DNA from: Isosphaeraceae bacterium
GTDB taxonomy: Bacteria; Planctomycetota; Planctomycetia; Isosphaerales; Isosphaeraceae
Direction of reading: 5' to 3'
Assembly: GCA_021324445.1 (NCBI GenBank)
Contig: JAJPJC010000314.1
Span: 1-35,380 of the forward strand
DNA: 35,380 bases
The notes beneath the pieces are model-generated. The model saw only the letters and a list, made by a program, of their open reading frames with translations, was not told the DNA's origin and made no database searches. Below are positions 1-6,976 of the stretch, in pieces (positions within the stretch are counted from its first letter, which is position 1; every line of letters begins with the position of its first letter). The position numbers were made by a program, and so were the translations under genes.

Positions 1-756
1 CGCCTCCTCGTAGGCCTGCCGGCCCTTCTCGGCGGTGGCCAGCTCGGCCTCGCCCAGCACGCCGGTCTCCGAATAGCTGCTGGTCCAGGAGATCGCGGTC
101 GCGGGCCCGGCGGCGAACAGGTCGACCCACATGAATGGGCTGTTTTCCTCGTTGAACGAGATCGTGCCGCTCTTGATCTGGTCCTTGCGGACGTTGTCGC
201 CGTCCAGGTACAGGTAGAGCGAGGTCTCCAGCTCGCAGGCGTGGGCACAGCCGCCGGGGAACTTGCTCTGCCGCCACCGGGGCAGGAACTCCTTGTCGAC
301 CGTCAGCAAGCCCCACCAGCAGATCGGGACGCATTCGGCGTCGGTTTCGAGGTTGGTCCGCCGGGCCACCAGGTCGAGGTTCGGCCAGTTCGAGCCGTGC
401 CCGTTGAGCAGGATGATCTTCTTGAACCCGTGGTAGGCCAGGCTCTTGGTGATGTCGAGCACGCCGTCCATGAAGTGCTCGAAATGCGTGTTGATCGTCC
501 CGGGGAAGTCCATCACGTGACCCGTGTAGCCATAAGGCACGACAGGGAGCACCAAAACCTTGTCCGGAATCTCCCGGCCCGCGCCTGACGCAATCCCCAC
601 CGGACAGACCAGGTCCACGTCCAGCGGGAGGTGCGGCCCGTGTTGTTCCACAGCACCGCAAGGCACGATACAGACTTTGTTTAAGTCAACAGCGTCGTTG
701 ATCTCGGGCCAGGTCAGTTTCTCGTAACGCCACTCGGTCGCGGCACGACTTGCCAC
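1..756 (-). CDS. Creatininase-family amidohydrolase (3' end cut by window)
   Basis: Metal-dependent cyclic-amide hydrolase of the creatininase family (creatinine amidohydrolase and MftE-like enzymes). Reading the minus strand gives 252 codons with no stop before the window edge, so the C-terminus is missing. The family signature is clear: GAVEQHGPHLPLDVD places E37, H39 and D48 as metal ligands, NGHGSN places H120, and the later HACELETSLYL segment supplies another acidic residue. These match the Glu/His/Asp/His/Glu ligand set known for the family. The start is a GTG at 754-756, chosen because an AAGGAGGAG ribosome-binding site (762-770) lies 5 nt upstream and the family N-terminus begins shortly after it. 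The nearest upstream ATG runs into a stop after four codons. Substrate cannot be told from sequence; planctomycete genomes often hold several paralogues. No partner gene is visible in this window. Confidence 0.93.
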   Translation of the reverse strand, partial: MASRAATEWRYEKLTWPEINDAVDLNKVCIVPCGAVEQHGPHLPLDVDLVCPVGIASGAGREIPDKVLVLPVVPYGYTGHVMDFPGTINTHFEHFMDGVLDITKSLAYHGFKKIILLNGHGSNWPNLDLVARRTNLETDAECVPICWWGLLTVDKEFLPRWRQSKFPGGCAHACELETSLYLYLDGDNVRKDQIKSGTISFNEENSPFMWVDLFAAGPATAISWTSSYSETGVLGEAELATAEKGRQAYEEA

Positions 757-1087
757 TGTCACTCCTCCTTCATGCGGGTCGTCATTCCAAAGGGATGCTG
801 ATAGAGGAGAATGTCGGGAGTAACTGAGGGAATAACAAAAGGGCGTTGCAGGACCTACCTCGCCAGCCGCCCACCCGACTCTTGCCGCCACGGGAACCGA
901 TTCCGTCACGGCCAACCGTCGCGATTTGACAACGCTCGGCCAGCGCGCCGGCAACGGTTCAGTATGGCTTGAGTCGGCTCAGGACGTGATAACTGGATCG
1001 GATGTTCCCGTGGTGATGATAGGTTTGACCCCTGTAAACCAGGCGCTGGACCGCTCAGTACGGTCCCAGACGGCCCTGGTTCCCAAG
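757..1087. other. Intergenic stretch between creatininase gene and tRNA-Arg
   Basis: About 330 nt without a convincing gene. Short open frames here lack a ribosome-binding site and resemble no family. It holds the Shine-Dalgarno of the creatininase gene (762-770). A weak promoter-like pair for that gene can be drawn on the minus strand but matches consensus poorly, so it is not called. No repeat or terminator was recognised. Confidence 0.5.
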
Positions 1088-1160
1088 CGCGCCCGGTAGG
1101 ATTCGAACCTACAACCTTCGGATTCGAAGTCCGCGACTCTATCCATTGAGCTACGGGCGC
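1088..1160 (-). tRNA. tRNA-Arg, anticodon TCG
   Basis: The minus strand folds as a full cloverleaf. The 7-bp acceptor stem is GCGCCCG paired with CGGGCGC. The D arm is GCTC...GAGT, the anticodon loop is CTTCGAA giving anticodon TCG (reads CGA), and the T arm contains GGTTCGAATCC. The discriminator base is G. CCA is not encoded. The outermost anticodon-stem pair is a G-A mismatch; the other four pairs are canonical. Identity as arginine follows from the anticodon. Confidence 0.96.
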
Positions 1161-1171
1161 CCATCCGATCA

Positions 1172-1199
1172 AAGATACCATTCTTCACGGCAGTCGCAA
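1172..1199 (-). promoter_or_regulatory. Candidate sigma-70 promoter for tRNA-Arg
   Basis: On the minus strand, TTGCGA (1194-1199) and TATCTT (1172-1177) are separated by 16 nt. The -10 element ends 11 nt before the tRNA 5' end. Each hexamer matches 4 of 6 consensus bases. Position supports it more than sequence does. Confidence 0.4.
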
Positions 1200-1213
1200 G
1201 CCCTGGCCGCCGC

Positions 1214-1477
1214 ATGCTTGCAAGCAATCGGCGTGAGGCGGGTGGCGTCCCGTCCGAGTCTCCGGAGAAGCGTCCTGTGCCGGCCCGGCGCAGGGACCAC
1301 GATTCGGCCGGCGCGGATGCAGACCCGCTTCCTCCCCGCCTCAAGGCCTACAAGCCGCTTTCCGAGGCGCAGAAGAAGAAGATCGCCAAGCGGGCTGGCA
1401 AGATCGACCGCAGCAGCGAAATACGCGGAGCGAACCCACGCAACGAGCTGTCAAGCCCTCGGGCCGCACTCCCATGA
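1214..1477 (+). CDS. Possible small basic protein, doubtful
   Basis: An 87-codon open frame in an otherwise gene-free stretch (1161-1694). Its middle part, including AYKPLSEAQKKKIAKRAGKI, has high GC at third positions and a lysine-rich amphipathic look that could be real coding. Against it: no Shine-Dalgarno before the ATG, rare-looking codons at both ends, and no family I recognise. It may be the remnant of a longer gene or chance. Confidence 0.22.
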   Translation: MLASNRREAGGVPSESPEKRPVPARRRDHDSAGADADPLPPRLKAYKPLSEAQKKKIAKRAGKIDRSSEIRGANPRNELSSPRAALP

Positions 1478-1636
1478 AGATGGAGTCGGGCTGGTTGGCC
1501 ACGGGCCTGGAGGCGGGTGTCGGGTCGGAGGCCGTTGGTTCGGGGTCTTGCGCGCCCGCGGAGCCCTGCCTCACGGAGATTGTCGGAGCAGCCGCAGGAA
1601 TCCGCAATTCGTCCGCGGGGGGCTTGACAGCCTCGG

Positions 1637-1669
1637 ACAATTGTGGTGAGATGGGACTATCACAACTGT
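1637..1669. promoter_or_regulatory. Imperfect dyad with TTGACA box upstream of secretion cluster
   Basis: ACAATTGTGGT (1637-1647) and ATCACAACTGT (1659-1669) form an 11-bp inverted repeat with two mismatches and an 11-nt spacer. It lies 25 nt before the first gene of the plus-strand cluster. A perfect TTGACA hexamer sits just upstream (1624-1629), with a poor -10 candidate TGAGAT 17 nt later. This is consistent with a promoter overlapped by an operator for a dimeric regulator. The regulator is not identified. Confidence 0.4.
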
Positions 1670-1694
1670 CAGAGACAAGGGGGATGGTCGCACG

Positions 1695-2774
1695 ATGTCT
1701 CAGGGGGAGCTGGAGTCGAGGCCGCCGGGTCCGATCTCGATCGAGCAACTACTGGCTCTGAACGAGGAGATCGCGGCGCTGGTCCGGGCGGGGATCCCCC
1801 TGGACCGCGGGCTGCTGGAGGCGGGGCGGGACGTGCGGGGCCGGCTGGGCCGGATCGCGGGCGCCCTGGGCCGGCGGCTGGGACAGGGTGAGAGCCTGGT
1901 TGAGGCCCTGCACGCCGAGGAGCGCGCGATCCCGCCGCTGTACCGCGCGGTCGTCGAGGCGGGGACGCGCGCCGGGCGGCTGCCGGTCGCCCTGGAGGGG
2001 ATGGCGCGCTACGTCCGGGGCTACGCCGAGGCGCGGACCGCCATCGGGCTGGCCCTCTGGTATCCGCTGATGGTCCTGGTGCTGGCGTATGGCCTGTTCC
2101 TCGGGCTGGTGTGGTTGGTCGTGCCCCGGTTCATCGGGGCCTTCGATACGCTGGGGCTGTACGTGATTGCCCCGCTCCGCTGGCTGGGGTGGCTCCGGGG
2201 ATCGGTCGAGTACTGGTGGCCGCTGGGACCGATCGCACTTGTGATCCTCGTCCTGGCCTGGTTCAACTCGGGCCGGACATCGGGGTTCCGGGCGCGGCTG
2301 TGGAATGGCCTGCGACTCTTCCCCTGGATGAGCTCGATGCTGGCCGACTACGAAGCCGCCAACTTCGCCGAGCTGCTCGCCCTGTTGCTGGAGCACCAGG
2401 TGCCGTATCCCTCGGCGCTGGTCCTGGCGGCCGAGTCGACCGGCGACCCCCGGATGATCCGCGGCGCGCGGCAGGTCGCCGCGGGGCTGGAACGCGGTGA
2501 ACCGGCCGGCACGGCGCTGGAGCAGGCCGATCACGCCGCGTTCCTTCCCTTGTTGCGCTGGGTGCTCGCGACCGGGCAAGTCCAGGGGTCGCTGGTCAAC
2601 GCCCTGGAGAACGTGGCCGATCTCTACCGCAAGCGGGCCAAGTTCCAGGCCGAGAAACTCTACGTGTTCCTGCCCACGCTCCTCCTGCTGTTGATCGGCG
2701 GCGCCGCCGCCTTGCTCTACGGGCTTTCCTTGTTCGTCCCCTTGACCAATATGCTGCACGAACTGTCGGTTTGA
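1695..2774 (+). CDS. Type II secretion / type IV pilus F-type inner-membrane protein (first of three)
   Basis: A 359-residue GspF/PilC-family polytopic protein, the inner-membrane platform that links the assembly ATPase to pseudopilins. Two T2SSF cytoplasmic domains are visible: roughly residues 18-115 (LVRAGIPLDRGL, then GQGESLVEAL) and residues 220-315 (FAELLALLLEHQVPYPSAL). Hydrophobic segments lie near 118-147, 173-191 and 318-352, the usual three-span layout. Family proteins are about 400 residues, so this is slightly short. The conserved Glu of the second domain (usually G-E-x-x-G) reads TGQVQGSL, a substitution. The ATG follows AAGGGGGA by about 11 nt. It heads a cluster with two further F paralogues and pseudopilins; the matching ATPase gene is not in the window. 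Confidence 0.88.
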   Translation: MSQGELESRPPGPISIEQLLALNEEIAALVRAGIPLDRGLLEAGRDVRGRLGRIAGALGRRLGQGESLVEALHAEERAIPPLYRAVVEAGTRAGRLPVALEGMARYVRGYAEARTAIGLALWYPLMVLVLAYGLFLGLVWLVVPRFIGAFDTLGLYVIAPLRWLGWLRGSVEYWWPLGPIALVILVLAWFNSGRTSGFRARLWNGLRLFPWMSSMLADYEAANFAELLALLLEHQVPYPSALVLAAESTGDPRMIRGARQVAAGLERGEPAGTALEQADHAAFLPLLRWVLATGQVQGSLVNALENVADLYRKRAKFQAEKLYVFLPTLLLLLIGGAAALLYGLSLFVPLTNMLHELSV

Positions 2775-2782
2775 TCCAGTAC

Positions 2783-2829
2783 GTCAGGCTTTCCGCCTGA
2801 CATGCATCGCGTCAGGCGGAAAGCCTGAC
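2783..2829. repeat. Nested hairpin repeat in spacer between first and second F-type genes
   Basis: Two 19-nt arms (2783-2801 and 2811-2829) are perfect reverse complements around a 9-nt loop. Each arm is itself a hairpin: GTCAGGC-TTTCC-GCCTGAC on the left and GTCAGGC-GGAAA-GCCTGAC on the right. The structure can therefore fold as one long stem or as two small stems. It begins 9 nt after the preceding stop codon. The same architecture with a different loop recurs at 3930-3988. Confidence 0.9.
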
Positions 2830-2851
2830 CTACGTAGGGCGAGGATTCCGC

Positions 2852-3922
2852 ATGTCGGATTCACCGGGGTGGAACGGGGCCGCGGGGAGACTGAGCGTGG
2901 CCGAGTCGGCCGAGCTGTCCGCTCGGCTCGCGGAGCTGGCGCGCGCCGGGCTGCCGCTGGGGCCCAGTCTGTCCGCCCTGGCCGAGGAGCTGCCCCAGGG
3001 ACGGCTACGTCGCTCGATGCAGACTCTCTCCAGCCGGCTCGAGTCGGGGGCCTCGCTGGGTCAGGCGATCGACGGGCAAAAGGGCGAGATCCCCGCGCAT
3101 CTTCGCGGCCTGGTGCTGGCAGGGGTCCGTACCGGGCGGTTGGGCGAGGTCCTGGGCCAGTTCTCCAATTACGTGAACGTCGGCGTCGAGCTGAAGCGGC
3201 GCCTCTGGCTGGGCCTGGCCTATCCCATGCTCAGCCTGGCGGCGGCGCTGGTCCTCTTCACGTTCGCCAGCGTCTACCTGGTCGCGCAGTTCGAGTTAAT
3301 CTTCAAGGACTTCGGCGTCCCGCTGCCGCGCTTGACCGTCGCTCTGATCGAGGTCTCGCATGCGATCCGCGCGACCTGGGCCGGCCTGGCGTCCTTGGCG
3401 GGGGCCTTGATCGCCTTCTGGCTGGCGGCGCCGCTGGTGCTGCGACCCGGTGTGGCGCGCGGCCTGGCGAGTCGGATCCCGATCCTGGGCGGCGTCTGGC
3501 GCTGGACGTCGCTGGCGGAGTTCTGCCATCTGCTGGGCCTGTTGCTGGAGAACGATCTGCCCCTGCCCGAGTCCTTGCGGCTGACGGGGGAAGGCGTCCC
3601 GGACGCCAACATCGCGATCGCCTGCCGGCGGATGGCCGGAGCCGTTGAGTCGGGTCGAACGCTGGCCCAGGCGATGGCCGACCGCTGGCCGTTCCCGGCA
3701 GGTCTGCCTCGGCTGGTGGGCTGGGCGGAGCCGCAGCGGAGCCTGCCCGAGGTCCTGCACATGGCTGGTGAGATGTTCGAGGCCCGCGCCAGCGCGCACG
3801 CGAGCTTCGCCGGGACCCTCGTGGGCGTACTGGCTGTAATCCTGATCCTCTGGGGTATCTTCACGAACGTGGTCGGCCTGATGCTCCCGCTTATCACGCT
3901 GATCAGCCGGCTCTCGGGATAA
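2852..3922 (+). CDS. Type II secretion / type IV pilus F-type inner-membrane protein (second of three)
   Basis: A 356-residue GspF-like protein. The first T2SSF domain spans about residues 20-118 (LARAGLPLGPSLSAL, then ESGASLGQAI) and the second about 225-320 (FCHLLGLLLENDLPLPESL). Hydrophobic spans are near 120-147 (LGLAYPMLSLAAALVLF), 173-193 and 325-352. It is a clear but diverged paralogue of its upstream neighbour. The second domain is degenerate where the family has the conserved G-E-x-x-G stretch, reading WAEPQRSLPEVL here. The ATG is preceded by GGGCGAGGA. The gene is flanked on both sides by nested hairpin repeats. Inferred role: part of a heteromeric inner-membrane platform. Confidence 0.86.
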   Translation: MSDSPGWNGAAGRLSVAESAELSARLAELARAGLPLGPSLSALAEELPQGRLRRSMQTLSSRLESGASLGQAIDGQKGEIPAHLRGLVLAGVRTGRLGEVLGQFSNYVNVGVELKRRLWLGLAYPMLSLAAALVLFTFASVYLVAQFELIFKDFGVPLPRLTVALIEVSHAIRATWAGLASLAGALIAFWLAAPLVLRPGVARGLASRIPILGGVWRWTSLAEFCHLLGLLLENDLPLPESLRLTGEGVPDANIAIACRRMAGAVESGRTLAQAMADRWPFPAGLPRLVGWAEPQRSLPEVLHMAGEMFEARASAHASFAGTLVGVLAVILILWGIFTNVVGLMLPLITLISRLSG

Positions 3923-3929
3923 GCCGCAA

Positions 3930-3988
3930 GTAGGTCAGGCTTGAGCCTGACATGATCGGGTTCCCTGTCAGGCTCAAGCCTGACCTAC
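3930..3988. repeat. Nested hairpin repeat in spacer between second and third F-type genes
   Basis: A perfect 22-bp inverted repeat (3930-3951 with 3967-3988) around a 15-nt loop. Each arm contains an 18-nt palindrome-like unit, GTCAGGCTTGAGCCTGAC on the left and GTCAGGCTCAAGCCTGAC on the right. It starts 8 nt after the stop codon, almost the same offset as the related element at 2783-2829. The two elements share the GTCAGGC/GCCTGAC frame and differ in the central bases, with the difference compensated between arms. Confidence 0.9.
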
Positions 3989-4034
3989 GTGAGAGTCTTT
4001 CTGAGTGAAGGAATGATTCGATCGGGAGAACGCC

Positions 4035-5366
4035 GTGACGACAGAGTTTGCCGAGCATCCGTCGAGCGAAGAGGTCTCCCCGGTGGTGCAGACCTGGGAA
4101 GCCGCGGAGGTCTCCCCGGTCCAGGAGACCTGGGAACCCGGATCCGACCACGAGCCCGGGCCAGAAGTGACCGCGGTCGTCCCCAAGTCGCCGGCCGAAC
4201 CGTGGCGGCTCCAGCACCTGATGATGCTCGTGGCCGGCGTGGCCGTGTTCCTGTGGCTGGTGGTCACTCTGGGGGGACTGGTGGTCGCGGGCGGCTTCGT
4301 GCTGCTGTTTGCCTCGGCCATCGGCGCCGGCTTCATCTGGGCTCGCCTGCGGGTGACCCGGCAGGATTCGCTGGTCTGGATCCTGGCGATCGCCACCGAG
4401 CGGGGCATCCCCCTGGCACCGGCGGTCGCGGCCTTCGCCGACCAGTATCGCGGCAAGGCCCGCCGGCGGGTCGTTCAGCTCGTCGACCAGCTCAACGCCG
4501 GGACGAGTCTGCCCGAGGCCTTCGAGCAGACGCCCCGGGCCGTCTCGCGCGACGTGACCTTGATGGCCTGGATCGGGCAGGTGACCGGGTTGATGTCCAA
4601 GGCCCTGCGCCTGGCCGGCTCGGCCCGCTCCGCCTCGTTGTCACTCTGGATGTCGATCGCCTCGCGTGTCGCCTACGTGCTCGGCCTGCTGCTGGCCATG
4701 CAGACCATCGTGGGATTCATCTTCTACTTCATCATTCCCAAGTTCGAGGCGATCTTCCGGGACTTCGGCATCTCGCTCCCCGAGGTCACGGTCTTCGTCA
4801 TCCAGGTCGCCCACTTGATGATGGTTTACTCCCCGATCTCGTCCTTGTTCGTGCTGGGCGAGATCATCTGCTTCTTCTATGTACCTTTCTCCTTCGCCGG
4901 CTGGATGAACTACAACCTGCCGATCTTCGATCGGATGTTCACCCGCCGGCACACGGCGCTGGTGCTGCGGGCGCTGTCGCTGGTGGTCGAGGCGAACCAG
5001 CCGATCGCGCTGGGACTGGCGACGCTGGCCGAGCATTATCCGACGCGATGGGTTCGCCGCCGGCTGGTCAAGGTCGAGCGAGCGGTCCGGCAGGGGGCCG
5101 ATTGGATCGACGCGTTGTGGCGCGTCGGGATCATCCGCTCGGCCGACGCCGAGGTTCTCGCCTCGGCCGCTACGGTCGGCAACCTGGCCTGGGCGCTCCG
5201 CGAGCTGGCCGAGACCAGCGAACGGCGACAGGCCATCCGCATTCAGGCCGTCGTGCAGACTCTCTTCCCGGTGGCCGTCATTCTCTTTGGCATGGTCGTC
5301 GCGATCATGGTGATCGCCTACTTCGTCCCACTCATCAAGATCATCGGGGAGCTGACCAGAACATGA
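4035..5366 (+). CDS. Type II secretion / type IV pilus F-type inner-membrane protein (third of three)
   Basis: A 443-residue protein with a GspF-like core. Unlike the two upstream paralogues it has an acidic N-terminal tail of about 55 residues and then a hydrophobic hairpin (about 61-103) before the first T2SSF domain (about 110-210, GIPLAPAVAAFADQY then NAGTSLPEAF). Hydrophobic spans follow near 215-245 and 265-290. The second domain is about 300-405, with a last span at about 412-438. The start is GTG after GGGAGA; no in-frame ATG fits. The N-terminal tail holds a 12-residue tandem repeat (EVSPVVQTWE / EVSPVQETWE). The stop overlaps the next gene's start, so the two are probably translationally coupled. 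Confidence 0.85.
   Translation: MTTEFAEHPSSEEVSPVVQTWEAAEVSPVQETWEPGSDHEPGPEVTAVVPKSPAEPWRLQHLMMLVAGVAVFLWLVVTLGGLVVAGGFVLLFASAIGAGFIWARLRVTRQDSLVWILAIATERGIPLAPAVAAFADQYRGKARRRVVQLVDQLNAGTSLPEAFEQTPRAVSRDVTLMAWIGQVTGLMSKALRLAGSARSASLSLWMSIASRVAYVLGLLLAMQTIVGFIFYFIIPKFEAIFRDFGISLPEVTVFVIQVAHLMMVYSPISSLFVLGEIICFFYVPFSFAGWMNYNLPIFDRMFTRRHTALVLRALSLVVEANQPIALGLATLAEHYPTRWVRRRLVKVERAVRQGADWIDALWRVGIIRSADAEVLASAATVGNLAWALRELAETSERRQAIRIQAVVQTLFPVAVILFGMVVAIMVIAYFVPLIKIIGELTRT
4071..4136 (+). repeat. 36-bp-period tandem duplication in N-terminal tail
   Basis: Two 30-nt near-copies (4071-4100 and 4107-4136), each beginning GAGGTCTCCCCGGT and ending ACCTGGGAA. They encode consecutive EVSPV-x-x-TWE units. 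The frame is kept, so the repeat is translated as part of the third F-type protein. Confidence 0.85.
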
Positions 5367-5818
5367 TGCGCAGGGTCGTGCTCGGAGATCACCCAGGACA
5401 GCCGCGCTCGCGCGCGCGGCGCGGCTCGCTGCTGGCGGAGGTGGCCATGGGCACCGTCATGGTGATGATCGCCATGTCGCTGACGGTCCAGGTGCTGGGC
5501 TACGTCGGTTCCCAGCGCCGCGTCGTCGAGCACCGCCAGCGGGCCGTCCAGGAGGCCGCCAACGTGCTGGAGCGGATCACGGCGCATCCCTACGACGAGA
5601 TCACGGCCGAGCGGGCCCGGCAGTTGGTCCTGGCTCCCTCAGCGCGCCAGGCGCTCCCCGGGGCCGAGCTGTCGGTCACGGTCGCGGAGGAAGTGCCCGG
5701 CCCGGGTCGCGCGGCCAAGCGGATCGCCGTCCGGCTGCGCTGGCACGGCCGCAGCGGTGAGTGGGAATCGCCCGTGCGGCTGACGACCTGGGTCGAACGA
5801 CGGAGGCCGGCGTCATGA
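5363..5818 (+). CDS. Prepilin-type minor pseudopilin (GspI/PilV-like)
   Basis: A 151-residue protein with a class III prepilin signal. A basic leader ends RARRG21, followed by SLLAEVAMGTVMVMIAMSL, so cleavage after G21 would leave Glu at mature position 5 (E26). A helical stretch (VVEHRQRAVQEAANVLERI) follows, as is common in GspI/PilV-type minor pilins, then a small globular part. The start ATG (5363) overlaps the stop of the third F-type gene. A second ATG follows immediately at 5366 and could serve instead. It overlaps the next prepilin gene by 4 nt. Assignment to GspI rather than GspH or G is by order and look only. Confidence 0.8.
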   Translation: MMRRVVLGDHPGQPRSRARRGSLLAEVAMGTVMVMIAMSLTVQVLGYVGSQRRVVEHRQRAVQEAANVLERITAHPYDEITAERARQLVLAPSARQALPGAELSVTVAEEVPGPGRAAKRIAVRLRWHGRSGEWESPVRLTTWVERRRPAS

Positions 5819-6486
5819 TTCAGTCATCCGCGGTTTTCGGTCGGACCGGGATCGCCGCACGGAGCCGGCTCCTACAAGAGTCCTCCAGCAGGAGGGGACT
5901 CTGTCCCCCGACCTCCGGCTGTCCAGGCCGGCGCCGCCTCCCGCGCGGCGCCCGCCGCGGCATCACGATCATCGAGGTCATCGTCGTGATGACCGGCGTG
6001 GCGACGCTGCTGGGGCTCTGCGCGGTCACCCTCCAGCTCCTGTTGCGCCTCAGTGCCGACGGCCAGTCGCGGCTGGGCGCCGCGACGGCGCTGGACCGAC
6101 TGGCCAGCCAGTTCCGGGCGGATGTCCATGCCGCCGACAGCGTCCAGGGCGACGAGAAGGCCGCCGGCCAAGCGGCCCCCGCCGCAAGCCTGCGGCTGGC
6201 CAGCGGCTCCCGCCATCTGGTCACCTACGAGGCGCGTGCCGGCCGGGTCCTCCGGGTTGAGTCGGGCACCGGGAGGCCGACCCGGCATGAGTCTTACGTC
6301 CTCGACCGGGGCGCGGGGGTGCGGTTCGAGCATCGCGACGACGGCCGGCGCCGGTTCCTCGCGATGATTGTGACCGGTCGGGCCGGCAAGGAGCCGGTCG
6401 ATCCGCCCCGGCCGCTGGAGATCCTGGCGCTGCTGGGCAAGGATCGGCTGGCGCTCTCAGCAACGAAAGGGGGGCAGCCGAAATGA
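5815..6486 (+). CDS. Prepilin-type pseudopilin (GspJ-like) with repeat-derived leader
   Basis: A 223-residue protein. The prepilin motif is RRG-ITIIEVIVVMTGVATLLG, with Glu at mature position 5, followed by a hydrophobic helix and a globular domain of about 150 residues rich in beta-like segments. GGAGG (5802-5806) lies 8 nt before the ATG. The leader ahead of the processing Gly is unusually long, about 50 residues, basic and low in secondary-structure character. There is no alternative in-frame start before the prepilin motif, so the leader must be translated. Much of it is encoded by a hairpin repeat element (5861-5901). Order and size suggest GspJ. The overlap with both neighbours shows tight operon coupling. 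Confidence 0.78.
   Translation: MIQSSAVFGRTGIAARSRLLQESSSRRGLCPPTSGCPGRRRLPRGARRGITIIEVIVVMTGVATLLGLCAVTLQLLLRLSADGQSRLGAATALDRLASQFRADVHAADSVQGDEKAAGQAAPAASLRLASGSRHLVTYEARAGRVLRVESGTGRPTRHESYVLDRGAGVRFEHRDDGRRRFLAMIVTGRAGKEPVDPPRPLEILALLGKDRLALSATKGGQPK
5861..5901. repeat. Palindromic repeat element inside prepilin coding leader
   Basis: GGAGCCGGCTCC (5861-5872) is a perfect 12-nt palindrome. It is followed by a stem GAGTCC (5878-5883) / GGACTC (5896-5901) with an inner TCC/GGA pairing. The CGGAGCCGG..CCTACA core reappears in the inverted repeat at 14697-14761 in the ribosomal operon, so this looks like a dispersed family member that landed in a gene and stayed in frame. Confidence 0.65.
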
Positions 6487-6899
6487 GGCTCACCCACCGC
6501 CGTCGCCCGCACTCCCGGGGATTGACCGTGGTCGTCGTGCTGGTCTGCCTGATCATCATCACGATCATGGCCGGGGCGGTGCTCAAGGCCGGCCTGACCC
6601 AGCGCGAGCAGGTCAAGGCGCAGGAGCACCGGCTCCAGGCCGAGTGGCTGGCCGAGTCGGGACTCCAGCGGGCGCTCGCCCGGCTCACCGCCGATCCCGG
6701 CTACAAGGGCGAAACCTGGGAGGTCCCCGCGCGGGACCTGGATTCCGCCGACGACGCCCTCGTCGCCATTACCGTCGAGCCCGCCCGCGGCGGCGCCCAT
6801 GGCCGGACAGTCCGCGTTCAGGCGGATTACCCCCGCGACCCGACCCGACGGGCACGGCACTCGCGAGTCATCGACATCGAACCAGGTAGCCTACAATGA
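6483..6899 (+). CDS. GspK/PilX-like minor pseudopilin
   Basis: A 138-residue protein with a basic leader (MRLTHRRRPHSRG), then a hydrophobic helix LTVVVVLVCLIIITIMAGAV. It continues QEHRLQAEWLAESGLQRALARL, a pattern typical of GspK/PilX-type proteins where AEWLAESGLQRA-like helices follow the transmembrane segment. Mature position 5 is Val, not Glu; absence of Glu5 is a known property of GspK, the tip pseudopilin. It is far shorter than classical GspK (over 300 residues), so only the N-terminal part of that fold can be present. ATGA overlap with the upstream gene indicates translational coupling. Confidence 0.72.
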   Translation: MRLTHRRRPHSRGLTVVVVLVCLIIITIMAGAVLKAGLTQREQVKAQEHRLQAEWLAESGLQRALARLTADPGYKGETWEVPARDLDSADDALVAITVEPARGGAHGRTVRVQADYPRDPTRRARHSRVIDIEPGSLQ

Positions 6900-6976
6900 A
6901 TGAGAGTCTATTTCAAAGGTCATCGCTCGCTCGGAAGCCGTCACCTGGGAGGCAGGATCGGGATGCCACCCATCCT

